64,000 nt of DNA, taken from contig JAAYEH010000704.1 in the NCBI GenBank assembly GCA_012728855.1, forward strand, positions 1-64,000, read 5' to 3'. The stretch comes from Rhodopirellula sp. (GTDB lineage: Bacteria > Planctomycetota > Planctomycetia > Pirellulales > Thermoguttaceae). Shown in pieces: positions 28,916-38,903 of the stretch. Position numbers and translations under genes: made by a program. Below the pieces are notes generated by a model, which made no database searches, was not told where the DNA came from, and saw nothing but the letters and a program-made list of their open reading frames with translations. How positions within the stretch are numbered: the first letter of the stretch is position 1; each line of letters opens with the position of its first letter.

Positions 28916-31900
28916 ATGTCTACGACGGATACGACCAACCAAGCCGGGCCGGAGACCGGCGGCGACGCGATCGAGCGCGGCACATACGAGGTGATTCGCA
29001 ATCGATTGAGCGCCGCCGGGCGCGAACTCCGCGGGCGGCTCGATCAACTCAATGCCGCCCGCAAGGAGGTCTTCGGCGCGATCGAGACCGCCCTGCTGGC
29101 GACCGAACGGGTCACCACCGACCATCATTGCGTGCCTCGCGACATGGTGGCGGTGGGCAACTGGTTCCTCTTCGGCTACAACGTCCACCTCGGCCTGAAA
29201 TCGGCCGCCACGCTCGACGACGTTTTCGCCGTCTACCGCTTCGAGAACCTCACCTTCTCGCGGTTGCCGTTGGACGCCATCGCCGACGAGCGGTTTGCGC
29301 GCGATTTTCAGGAGTTGTTCAAGTACTATCGCAACACGCGGTTCTCGAAATTCGCGGTGATCGGCCCGCACCTGTTCATGGTTTTCCGCACGGGACCGGA
29401 CGTCCGCGACATCAAGACGTTCAAATGGCTGATCCAGGGCGACCGGATCGTCTACCTCGACAATCGCAGCGACCACGAGTTCCACTTTCCGCCACAGCAT
29501 GAGTTCACCTGGCGGCGGACGCACCGCGACATGCACACCGCGGGCCTGCACCCGCACATCTCGATCGAAGACCGGCTCTTCGTCGAGACCACCGAGGGCG
29601 ACCTGACGATCAAAATCGAGAACAACACCGACAGCGGCGAAGGCATCTACGCCGAACCGGTGGCCAACCCCGACCAGACCCTCGACGACGCCGAGATCTT
29701 CTATACGATCGTCGGCAACCTGATCCTCTTGAAGATTCGCCCCTATCAGGAAAGCCGCTTCCGCTATTTCATCTACAGCGAGAAGACGCAGCGGGCCCAC
29801 CGCATCGATTCCATTGAAAACGCCTGCGTGCTCCTGCCCGACGACCACGGGCTAATCTTCGCCAACGGCTATTTCCTCCAGACGGGCGAGACCAAGACGT
29901 TCGACAATGCGCTGTCGGAGATGGTTTTTCGCCAGCGGGTGCAGTCGCCCAATGGCGAGGACTACCTCTACGTCTTCTACAATCGTCCCGAGGGAGTCTA
30001 CATCCTGCTCTCCTACAACTTGATCGAGCAGCAGGTTCGCACCCCGGTGATCTGCAACGGCTTCTCGCTTTTCGAGAACGGCCAGATCGTCTACTTCAAG
30101 GGGCAGGCCGAGCCGCAGCGGCACCACACCTTGCAGATCTGGCAGACCCCCTACGTCGGTCCCGACTACAAGATCCCCACGCAGAACGAATCCTTCCTCT
30201 ACAAGATCGGCAACCGCGACATCGTTCGCGGAATGGCCGAGTGCAACGAGGTGCTCGGACTGATCGGCAAAGAGGACAGCTACGCCAACCTCTTCATCGA
30301 CCTGGCCAAGCAAACTTCCGACGTGCTCGATGCCTACCATTGGCTCGCCAGCGCGGAGGCTTTCAATCTCCGCGAGGTGCTCCTGCGCGTCAAAGAGACG
30401 GCGGAAGCCGCCATCGGGGAGTTTGAGAAGGTCACCGCGGTCCGCCGCGCCACGGAAGCGGAACTTCAGCGCGTGAGCCGGAAAACAGCGACGATCCAGA
30501 GCGCCGTGCGGGCCAGACGGTTCGAGGCGATCGGAGATTACGTGGCGTCGCTGATCGATCTGCGGTCTGTCCGCGGAGAGATCATCTCATTGCGGAGTCT
30601 CCGTTACATCCAGAGCTGCCAGGTCGATGCGCTGGAAAAGGGCGTCGAAGAGAGCGCCCAGCGCGTGGCGGAATCGTGCGTGCGATTCTTGCTGCGAGAC
30701 GAATCGCTGCGGCCCTACCACGAAGCGGTTGCCGCGCATCGTTCCAAGGTCGAACTGGTCGAAAAGGTCGCCGATGCGAAGGAGTTGGAGGCGAGGATCG
30801 TTACCACGGCGAGCGAGTTGGAGATGCTCGTGGAGATCGTCAGTAATCTGAAGATCGACGACGCCACCGAGCGAACCGCCATCATCGACGGCATCTCGGC
30901 GATTTTCTCGCAGTTGAACCAGATCCGCGCCGGGGTCAAGACCCGCATCCACGACCTGATGAAGGTCGAGGGGGCCGCCGAGTTCGCCTCGCAGTTGAAA
31001 CTGCTGGGCCAGGCCGTGGTCAACTATCTCGACGTTTGCGATGCGCCCGAAAAGTGCGAGCAGTATCTGACGAAGATGATGGTTCAGATCGAGGAACTCG
31101 AAGGGCGATTTGCCGAATTCGATGAATTCGTCGTCCAACTCGCCGAAAAGCGGGAGGATGTCTACAACGCCTTCGAAACCCGCAAGCTCCAGCTCATCGA
31201 AGCTCGCAACCGCCGCGCCACCGCCCTGGCCGCGGCGGCCGACCGCATTCTGAAAGGGATCAAAGGCCGCGTCGACGGACTGGCCGCGATCAACGAAATC
31301 AACGGCTATTTCGCCGCCGATATGATGATCGAGAAGATCCGCGACATCGTCCGCCAACTCGGCGAGATGGGCGACTCGGTCAAGGTCGACGACATCCAGA
31401 GCCGCCTGAAGACAATCCGGGAAGACGCCGTCCGCCAACTCAAAGACCGCCAGGATCTCTACGAGGAAGGCGACAACGTCATCCGGCTGGGCAATCACCG
31501 TTTCTCGGTCAATACGCAGGCGTTCGACCTGACCACGGTGCTCCGCGACGGCGAGATGTTCTTCCACCTCAGCGGTACCAATTACTTCGACCGCATCGAC
31601 GATCCGGCCTTGCTTGCCACCCGCGACGTCTGGAGCCAACAGATCATCTCGGAAACCAAGGACGTTTACCGCGGCGAATACCTGGCATGGCGGATCTTGC
31701 TAGCCGAGGGCGCGAGCGATGTTCCACCGGCGGCGACGCTCCTGGCCTATACGGCCGACGAGTTGCTCGCCTTCATCCAGCGCTATATGGGACCGCGCTA
31801 CGCCGAAAGCTACGTCAAGGGGGTCCACGATCACGACGCGGCCCGCATCCTCCGCGGGTTGCTGGAGATGCGCAGCACGATCGGCCTCTTGCGTTACCAT

Positions 31901-34240
31901 CCGCGGGCCAGAGCGCTGGCCGTCGCGTTCTGGTCGCAATTGCCCGACGGGCCGGACAAGGAGTTGATCGCGGCCAAGCGGCGAGGCGTAGGAGCGATTC
32001 GCGGGCTGTTCCCGTCGAGCAACGGCGACGAGCACCAGTCGGGCGAGATCGCCGATCTGATCCGCGATTACGTCGGAGCGACGCGGCTCTTTCCCGCCGA
32101 GCATGTCGAGCAAGCGGCCGAATACCTGGCGGAAGAATTGGCCGGAGCAGGACAATTTTCGATCAGCCCCGTCGCCCGCGATCTCTGTCAGGCGTTCTAT
32201 CGCTATCTCGAAGAGCGGTCGTACACCGAACGCTACGAAAAAGCTCTCAAGGAGGTGGAACACGACGGCGCCAGCGCCTTGGCGCTGGGGCTGGAGTGGG
32301 TGCGAGCGTTTCTCGCCACGCGCGACAGCCGGGAGGAGGCCGACTATACGGAGGAGGCCGCTACCCTACTGGCCGGTCGGACGTTCGATCCCGGTCGCGC
32401 CGTCGATGTCTCGGTAAGCCGCGACCTGGCCGAGATGGTCGGCGACCATCCGGTGATCGAGAACCGCGTCTATCGGCTCAACTATCACCGCTTTACCCAG
32501 CGGCTGGACCGCCACGTCCGCGAGGTCGTGCCACGCTTCGAGGCGTATGGCACACTCAAGAAGGCACTGCTGGACAAAGAGCGCCAGCGGATGCGGCTGG
32601 AGGAGTTTCGGCCACGGGTGTTGACCTCCTTCGTCCGCAACAAGCTGATCGACCAGGTCTACCTGCCCTTGGTGGGCGACAACCTGGCCAAGCAGATTGG
32701 CGCGGCCGGCGAGGCGAAGCGGACCGACCGGATGGGCATGTTGCTGGTCATCTCGCCGCCAGGCTACGGCAAGACGACGTTGATGGAGTACATCGCCAAC
32801 CGGTTGGGGCTGGTTTTCATGAAGATCAACGGCCCCGCCCTGGGCCACCAGGTCACCTCGCTCGATCCGGCTGAGGCCCCCAACGCCGCCGCTCGCGAAG
32901 AGATGGAGAAGCTCAATCTCTCCTTCGAGATGGGCGACAACGTGATGATCTATCTCGACGACATCCAGCACTGTAATCCGGAGTTGCTGCAGAAGTTCAT
33001 CTCGCTCTGCGATGCGCAGCGGAAGATCGAGGGCGTTTGGCGCGGCAGGACGCGGACCTACGATCTGCGGGGCAAGAAGGTGGCCGTGGTGATGGCCGGC
33101 AATCCCTACACCGAGAGCGGCGAAAAGTTCAAGATCCCCGACATGCTCGCCAACCGCGCCGACACCTACAACCTCGGCGAAGTGATCGGCGGCAACGCCG
33201 GGCTGTTCGAGATGATCTACCTGGAAAATGCCTGCACTTCCAATCCCGTACTCAACCAATTAGCCACCCGCAGCCAAAAGGACGTCTACGCGGTGATCCG
33301 CATGGCGGAAGGGACCGACCGCGAAGGCGTGGACCTGGAGGGGAATTACTCGTTGGCCGAGTTGAACGAGATGGTCGCCGTGGTGCGGAAGCTGATGCGG
33401 GTTCGCGACGTGGTGCTGCGCGTCAACGAGGAGTATATCCGCTCGGCCGGCATGAGCGACGACTACCGCACCGAACCGCCCTTCAAGCTCCAGGGTTCCT
33501 ACCGCAATATGAATCGCATCACGGAGCGGGTGGTCGCCGTGATGAACGACGAGGAACTCGAGGCGCTGATCTTGTCGAGTTACCAGAACGACGCACAGAC
33601 GCTGACCACCGGGGCCGAGTCGAACTTGCTGAAATTCAAGGAACTGACAGGCAAGCTGACGCCCACGGAAGCCGAACGGTGGGACGAGATCAAGACCACC
33701 TTCCGCCGCAACCTGCGGCTTCGCGGGCTGGACGAGCAGTCGCAAGCGGGGCAGGTGATCGCCGAACTGGGAGGTCTGGGCGAAGGACTCGACGCGATTC
33801 GGAAGGCCGTCGCGCGGGCGGCGACCGAAATGATCGCCGCCGACGGCAAGACCTCGGCCGCCGAGACGGTCTGGAAGACTTCTTTTGATGCGGAAACGCT
33901 GGAACTGCTCCGTTCGCTTGCCGAACCGTTGAAATCTCTTTGCACGCAGCCGGCGCGATCATCGGCACCGGCGGTGGAAGTGGTCAACAAGGTTCCCACG
34001 GCCATTCTCAGTGTTCTGCGCGAGCAATTCCGGCTGATGCAGGGTTGGATGGAGCCTCTTCACCGGCAGAGCACGAACGTGGGAACGGAGATCCACGGTC
34101 TTCGCAAGACGCTCGAGGAGACGCTGGCCGCCTATCAGCGACTGGTGGAGCGTCTGGAGGAAGCGGCGCGCAAGGGCGACGCTCTCTACGAAAGCCTGGC
34201 ACGCGATCAGGTCCGCAGCGAGCATCCTGGAAAGCCCTAA
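28916..34240 (+). CDS. giant AAA+ ATPase of the DUF3686 / 'DNA repair ATPase' type
   Basis: 1774 aa; long N-terminal beta-rich region, coiled coils, Walker A ISPPGYGKTTLMEYIANRL, Walker B VMIYLDDIQHCN, AGNPYTESGEKFKIPDMLANRADTYNLGEV. Confidence 0.82.
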   Translation: MSTTDTTNQAGPETGGDAIERGTYEVIRNRLSAAGRELRGRLDQLNAARKEVFGAIETALLATERVTTDHHCVPRDMVAVGNWFLFGYNVHLGLKSAATLDDVFAVYRFENLTFSRLPLDAIADERFARDFQELFKYYRNTRFSKFAVIGPHLFMVFRTGPDVRDIKTFKWLIQGDRIVYLDNRSDHEFHFPPQHEFTWRRTHRDMHTAGLHPHISIEDRLFVETTEGDLTIKIENNTDSGEGIYAEPVANPDQTLDDAEIFYTIVGNLILLKIRPYQESRFRYFIYSEKTQRAHRIDSIENACVLLPDDHGLIFANGYFLQTGETKTFDNALSEMVFRQRVQSPNGEDYLYVFYNRPEGVYILLSYNLIEQQVRTPVICNGFSLFENGQIVYFKGQAEPQRHHTLQIWQTPYVGPDYKIPTQNESFLYKIGNRDIVRGMAECNEVLGLIGKEDSYANLFIDLAKQTSDVLDAYHWLASAEAFNLREVLLRVKETAEAAIGEFEKVTAVRRATEAELQRVSRKTATIQSAVRARRFEAIGDYVASLIDLRSVRGEIISLRSLRYIQSCQVDALEKGVEESAQRVAESCVRFLLRDESLRPYHEAVAAHRSKVELVEKVADAKELEARIVTTASELEMLVEIVSNLKIDDATERTAIIDGISAIFSQLNQIRAGVKTRIHDLMKVEGAAEFASQLKLLGQAVVNYLDVCDAPEKCEQYLTKMMVQIEELEGRFAEFDEFVVQLAEKREDVYNAFETRKLQLIEARNRRATALAAAADRILKGIKGRVDGLAAINEINGYFAADMMIEKIRDIVRQLGEMGDSVKVDDIQSRLKTIREDAVRQLKDRQDLYEEGDNVIRLGNHRFSVNTQAFDLTTVLRDGEMFFHLSGTNYFDRIDDPALLATRDVWSQQIISETKDVYRGEYLAWRILLAEGASDVPPAATLLAYTADELLAFIQRYMGPRYAESYVKGVHDHDAARILRGLLEMRSTIGLLRYHPRARALAVAFWSQLPDGPDKELIAAKRRGVGAIRGLFPSSNGDEHQSGEIADLIRDYVGATRLFPAEHVEQAAEYLAEELAGAGQFSISPVARDLCQAFYRYLEERSYTERYEKALKEVEHDGASALALGLEWVRAFLATRDSREEADYTEEAATLLAGRTFDPGRAVDVSVSRDLAEMVGDHPVIENRVYRLNYHRFTQRLDRHVREVVPRFEAYGTLKKALLDKERQRMRLEEFRPRVLTSFVRNKLIDQVYLPLVGDNLAKQIGAAGEAKRTDRMGMLLVISPPGYGKTTLMEYIANRLGLVFMKINGPALGHQVTSLDPAEAPNAAAREEMEKLNLSFEMGDNVMIYLDDIQHCNPELLQKFISLCDAQRKIEGVWRGRTRTYDLRGKKVAVVMAGNPYTESGEKFKIPDMLANRADTYNLGEVIGGNAGLFEMIYLENACTSNPVLNQLATRSQKDVYAVIRMAEGTDREGVDLEGNYSLAELNEMVAVVRKLMRVRDVVLRVNEEYIRSAGMSDDYRTEPPFKLQGSYRNMNRITERVVAVMNDEELEALILSSYQNDAQTLTTGAESNLLKFKELTGKLTPTEAERWDEIKTTFRRNLRLRGLDEQSQAGQVIAELGGLGEGLDAIRKAVARAATEMIAADGKTSAAETVWKTSFDAETLELLRSLAEPLKSLCTQPARSSAPAVEVVNKVPTAILSVLREQFRLMQGWMEPLHRQSTNVGTEIHGLRKTLEETLAAYQRLVERLEEAARKGDALYESLARDQVRSEHPGKP

Positions 34241-34265
34241 CAAAACCCCGGCCCACCGAATACCG

Positions 34266-34278
34266 GCAGCCCGGCTGC
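34266..34278. repeat. GCAGCCSGGCTGC palindrome (family 2)
   Basis: GCAGCCCGGCTGC; near copy GCAGCCCGACTGC at 34323-34335. Confidence 0.6.
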
Positions 34279-34538
34279 TCTCCATCGTGCCCGGCGAGAT
34301 TCCAGCATCGGAGCTGATGGTAGCAGCCCGACTGCGTCTTCGGTACGCAAGGCCGATTATCGCGATTTTACCGCTTCTAACGCCGGAGACGGCGGATTTC
34401 GGCGGAAGTCTTGCGCGGGCGACCGCGGCCCCCGGGCGTAAGCTATGCTTTCCGAGGAAACCGGTACAGCAAGATGCCTGGGCGGGGGCGGTGCTCACAA
34501 CGTCCTTCCGCCGGCCGCAAAGCTATGGAACGCAGTCT

Positions 34539-35858
34539 ATGAAAACGCTCAACACTCCCTCACGCGCCGCCGACTCCAAAGAGAACACGTTCGAACAACT
34601 GAAGCAAAGGATCCACAGCAAGCTCGTCGACAAGCTGGATATGTCGCGGATCGGCGAATTGGAGGGGGACGTCCTGCGGCGGGAGATTCGCCTGGTGGTC
34701 GAACACCTCTGCGACACGGAAGACACCCTGCTGAATCGCAGCGAGCGCGACCGGCTGGTCGACGAAGTGCTCGACGAGACGTTCGGCCTCGGGCCGCTGG
34801 AAGTTCTGCTCAAGGATCCGACGATCAGCGACATTCTGATCAACGGGCCGAAGAACATCTACTGCGAACGCCGCGGCAAGATGGAGAAGACGAGCGTTAC
34901 CTTTCGCAACAACGATCACCTGCTGCAAATTGTCGACCGGATCATCTCCAAGGTCGGTCGCCGCGTCGACGAGACCTGCCCGATGGTCGACGCGCGGATG
35001 GCGGACGGTTCCCGCTTCAACGCAATCATCCCGCCGCTGGCCTTGGACGGCGCCGCGGTGTCGATCCGCCGCTTCGGCGCCAATCCACTGAAACTGGAGG
35101 ATCTCCTCAACTACAAGGCGTTTACCCCCGAGATGGTGATGCTGCTGGAGGGCGCCATCAAGGCACGACTGAACATCCTCATATCCGGCGGGACCGGCTC
35201 CGGTAAGACGACCCTGCTTAATACGCTTTCCAGCTTCATTCCCAACACCGATCGCATCGTAACGATCGAGGACGCCGCCGAACTGCAGTTGCAGCAGGAC
35301 CACGTAGTGCGTCTGGAAACCCGTCCGGCGAATATCGAAGGCAAGGGGGCGATCACGGCCACGGACCTGGTGCGAAACGCCTTGCGCATGCGTCCGGAAC
35401 GGATCATCATCGGCGAGTGCCGCGGACCGGAAACCCTGGACATGCTGCAAGCCATGAATACCGGCCACGAGGGATCGATGACGACGTTGCACGCCAACAC
35501 CCCGCGCGACGCCATCGCCCGCATGGAGACGATGATCATGATGGCCGGCTTCGAGCTTCCTTTGAAAGCGATGCGGACGCAGATTGCCAGCGCCGTCCAC
35601 CTCATTGTTCAGGCGAACCGCCTGCAGGGAGGGCCTCGCAAGATCACGCACATCACCGAGGTCGTCGGAATGGAACAGGATACGGTAGTGATGCAGGACA
35701 TCTACACCTTTGAAAAAGACGGAATGGATGAAAACGGCCGGGCATACGGCCGGTTTATCGCACACGGCATCCGGCCGACGTTTATGCCGCGGCTGGAATC
35801 GGCCGGGGTGCGGTTGCCGGCGAGTGCTTTCCGCCAGCGCGTCATGATGGAGGATTAA
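34539..35858 (+). CDS. tadA: Tad/CpaF-type secretion ATPase
   Basis: start MKTLNTPSRAADS; GPLEVLLKDPTISDILINGPKNIYCERRGK, Walker A ISGGTGSGKTTLLNTLS, RPERIIIGECRGPETLDMLQAMNTGHEGSMTTLHANTPRDAIARMETM. Confidence 0.95.
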   Translation: MKTLNTPSRAADSKENTFEQLKQRIHSKLVDKLDMSRIGELEGDVLRREIRLVVEHLCDTEDTLLNRSERDRLVDEVLDETFGLGPLEVLLKDPTISDILINGPKNIYCERRGKMEKTSVTFRNNDHLLQIVDRIISKVGRRVDETCPMVDARMADGSRFNAIIPPLALDGAAVSIRRFGANPLKLEDLLNYKAFTPEMVMLLEGAIKARLNILISGGTGSGKTTLLNTLSSFIPNTDRIVTIEDAAELQLQQDHVVRLETRPANIEGKGAITATDLVRNALRMRPERIIIGECRGPETLDMLQAMNTGHEGSMTTLHANTPRDAIARMETMIMMAGFELPLKAMRTQIASAVHLIVQANRLQGGPRKITHITEVVGMEQDTVVMQDIYTFEKDGMDENGRAYGRFIAHGIRPTFMPRLESAGVRLPASAFRQRVMMED

Positions 35859-35867
35859 TCGTCGCTT

Positions 35868-36839
35868 ATGACTTCGGTACTGATCATCGCAATCGCAGCG
35901 TTTGTCGGCGTCGCCGCACTGGTCGGCGGCGTGGCCATGATGCTCCGGCAACATCCAAGCAGCCGCATCGAAGATCGGCTGGATTTGCTCACCGGGGCCG
36001 CCACGCCCGGCAACCGAGACGGCCTTCTGAAGCAGAAGAGCGTCTTGACACAACCCTTGGACGCCGCTCCCGGTATTCTGGAATCGGCCTTGAACCGGTT
36101 CGGCAACATCGGCAGGCTCCTGGAGCAAGCCGACACTTCGCTCTCCGTCGCGCAGCTCGGCCTGGCCTGCGCCCTGATGGCGGCGGGCGGGGCCGGCGTC
36201 GGGCTGGTGATGAGAATTCACCCGATGTTCTTGCCGGTGCTGGCGGGCTTCATGGCCACGCTGCCCGTAGGCTGGATCCTTTGGCGTCGGAGACGGCGGC
36301 TGAAAGCCTTTGCCGTGCAACTTCCCGAAGCCCTGGAGATGCTCTCCCGCGCCTTGCGATCCGGGCAAAGCCTCGGCGCGGGATTCAATTTGGCGGCCAA
36401 CGAAATGGGCGGTCCCTTAGGCAAGGAATTTCAGCGGGTCTTCGAAGAGCAGAACTTGGGAATCGCGCTCGACGAGTCGCTCGATTCCTTGACGGATCGG
36501 GTGCCCAACCTCGATCTGCGTTTCTTTGTCACCGCGGTGATTCTGCAGCGTCAGACCGGCGGCGATTTGGCGGAGATTCTCGACAAGATCGGTTCGCTCA
36601 TCCGCGAACGATTTCAGATCTGGGGCCAGATCCAGGCGTTGACCGGCGAGGGACGACTGTCGGGCATTGTCCTGCTGGCGTTGCCGGTAGTCCTCTTTTT
36701 GGCAGTGTACCGCTTGAATCCCGATTACATCACGGTTCTTTTCGTGGATCCGATGGGCAAGAAACTGCTCGCCGGAGCGATCGTACTGCAAGTCCTCGGG
36801 GCGTTGTGCATCCGTAAAATCATTGATATCAAAGTTTGA
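35868..36839 (+). CDS. tadB: type II secretion F family protein TadB
   Basis: 323 aa; FAVQLPEALEMLSRALRSGQSLGAGFNLAANEMGGPLGKEFQRVFEEQNLGIALDESLDSLTDRVPNLDLRFFVTAVILQRQTGGDLAEIL. Confidence 0.93.
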   Translation: MTSVLIIAIAAFVGVAALVGGVAMMLRQHPSSRIEDRLDLLTGAATPGNRDGLLKQKSVLTQPLDAAPGILESALNRFGNIGRLLEQADTSLSVAQLGLACALMAAGGAGVGLVMRIHPMFLPVLAGFMATLPVGWILWRRRRRLKAFAVQLPEALEMLSRALRSGQSLGAGFNLAANEMGGPLGKEFQRVFEEQNLGIALDESLDSLTDRVPNLDLRFFVTAVILQRQTGGDLAEILDKIGSLIRERFQIWGQIQALTGEGRLSGIVLLALPVVLFLAVYRLNPDYITVLFVDPMGKKLLAGAIVLQVLGALCIRKIIDIKV

Positions 36840-36846
36840 GCCGACC

Positions 36847-37818
36847 ATGATTCTTGCCGACTTGATCAACTACGAAAGCTTGCTGCCCGTGGCCGTCTTT
36901 GGGATGTTCGCGGCGTTGGCCTGGTGGATTTTGGAGTCCGTAGGCGGGAGGCGCTCGCGGACGGTGGAGCGTCTCGAGGAGTTCAGTAATCCCCGCGCGC
37001 GTCGCGCCGGCGAACCGCGCACCGTCAAGAAGACCGATGCGGTCACCAAGATGCTCGAAAGGGCCACGCCCGCCCTGGCCAGGCCGCTGGAGCCGAAAAA
37101 CGAATTTGAAAAGAGCAAGCTCAAGAGCAAGCTGGCCCACGCGGGCTTCCGCGGCGAGGGGGCGCCAAGCATCTTCCTCGGATTGAAATTCGCCGGACTG
37201 GTAGCCGCGCTCTGCTTGGGTGGCGGAACCGTTCTGACGCTCAGCGGCATCTCGCAGAGATCGGTGATGGCGTCGATCGCCGTGGCGGGACTGATGTTCT
37301 ACCTGCCCGATCTGGTCGTCTGGTTCCTCGGCAAAAGCCGCAAGGACGCCATTTTCCTGGGACTGCCCGACGCCTTGGATCTGATGGTGGTTTGCGTGGA
37401 AGCCGGGCTTGGCCTGGATCAGGCCATGCGCAAGGTTTCCGAAGAGATGAAGAAGAGCTACCGCCTGATCGCCGAGGAATTCGGCCTGTCGAACTTCCAA
37501 CTGCAAATGGGGCGGCCTCGTACGGAGGTTCTCCACGAACTGGGCGCGCGGACCGGTGTGTCCGACCTGCGAACGCTTGCCGGCGTATTGATCCAGGCCG
37601 ACAAATTCGGGTCGAGCGTCGCCCAGGCGCTGCGGGTGCAGAGCGATGCCATGCGTGTTCGCCGCCGCCAATTGGCGGAGGAGAAAGCCGCCAAGACGGC
37701 CGTCAAATTGATTTTCCCGCTAGTGCTCTTCATCTTTCCCGGTATCTTCGTGGTGCTGGTCGGCCCGGCCGCGATCACGATGGTCCGCGAAATGTTCCCG
37801 AAAATGTCCGGAGGCTAG
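36847..37818 (+). CDS. tadC: type II secretion F family protein TadC
   Basis: LPDALDLMVVCVEAGLGLDQAMRKVSEEMKKSYRLIAEEF, GSSVAQALRVQSDAMRVRRRQLAEEKAAKTAVKLIFPLVLFIFPGIFVVLVGPA. Confidence 0.93.
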   Translation: MILADLINYESLLPVAVFGMFAALAWWILESVGGRRSRTVERLEEFSNPRARRAGEPRTVKKTDAVTKMLERATPALARPLEPKNEFEKSKLKSKLAHAGFRGEGAPSIFLGLKFAGLVAALCLGGGTVLTLSGISQRSVMASIAVAGLMFYLPDLVVWFLGKSRKDAIFLGLPDALDLMVVCVEAGLGLDQAMRKVSEEMKKSYRLIAEEFGLSNFQLQMGRPRTEVLHELGARTGVSDLRTLAGVLIQADKFGSSVAQALRVQSDAMRVRRRQLAEEKAAKTAVKLIFPLVLFIFPGIFVVLVGPAAITMVREMFPKMSGG

Positions 37819-37968
37819 GCCGGCTGGGCAGACTATTCCGCCGGCCGAAAGGATGTCCCAGTGCCGTCCGAGCCCTGCCGATAATGACCGATGCGGGCGC
37901 TTTGTCCGTGGACGTTCTTTAACCTTTCGGCTGACAATTCGGCCCTAGCTCCCCGGGGGACCGTCTCG

Positions 37969-38517
37969 ATGAAGGCTTGGCTCCTATCCACCGTCGTAAT
38001 CGCCCTGGTTTTTTCCGCCTGGGCGGTTCCCGCACAGTCTCAATGCCTGGATGAATTCTTCCATTCCGTTAAACGCGATTTCCGGCGGAACAACTGCTGG
38101 CCGGAGCCTTTCGTGCGACCTGATCGGGTCGCCACGCGAGTCCCCTTCGCCATGATGGTCAACGCCGGCTGGCAAAACCAGAACCTGCTGGGCGCCTACC
38201 ATTTCGATGAGAACGGCGTCGATTTGAATGAGGCTGGCGAGTTGAAGGTTCGCGCGATCCTCGCCGAAACACCTCCGCACCACCGCAACATCTATGTGGA
38301 GCGGGCCCCTACGCAAGACCGAACGGTTGCGAGGGTTGCGGCGGTGCAGAAGCGGGCTGCGGAATTGTCACTGTATGGGGAAACGCCGGCGGTGTTCGTG
38401 TCGAACGTTCTCGCCCCGGGTTGGCCTGCCGACGAAGTCGATGCCATTGGCCGCAAGTTCTACGCCTCGGCGCCCGAGCCGCGTTTGCCCGACTTTGAAC
38501 GCAGCTCCGACAACTAA
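37969..38517 (+). CDS. hypothetical secreted protein
   Basis: signal peptide MKAWLLSTVVIALVFSAWAVPAQSQ; follows tadC on the same strand; no recognised domain. Confidence 0.65.
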   Translation: MKAWLLSTVVIALVFSAWAVPAQSQCLDEFFHSVKRDFRRNNCWPEPFVRPDRVATRVPFAMMVNAGWQNQNLLGAYHFDENGVDLNEAGELKVRAILAETPPHHRNIYVERAPTQDRTVARVAAVQKRAAELSLYGETPAVFVSNVLAPGWPADEVDAIGRKFYASAPEPRLPDFERSSDN

Positions 38518-38903
38518 CGGCGCCCCTCCCAAGCCACCCCGTCCGTTTTTGCGAAACAGCCCCGCTACTGCCGACAACCGAGGCGTTAATGCTGCCGCAG
38601 ACTGATGTGCAGCAGCCGGGCTGACTGACTTTTTGCCATCTTGCCGGGGAGTTGTATCTTTACGCCCATGCCAAGGAAGACGAAGTTCCGTACCACCAGA
38701 AGCCCATCTTGCGGGTGGTCCGATTCGTTCAGCGGACCGGTCTGAGTCGTTAAAGTCTTTCTAATCGTTCACATCCGTTTCAGGTCAAAGGTTCCCGCAA
38801 CCGATGAAAAGATAAGCCGGCGGAGTCGACCGGAAGCAAGCCGATGTCGGTGTCGTCGCGATAGTGCCTCGTTCCGAGGGTTCCACGGAGGGTGGGTGTG
38901 AAG

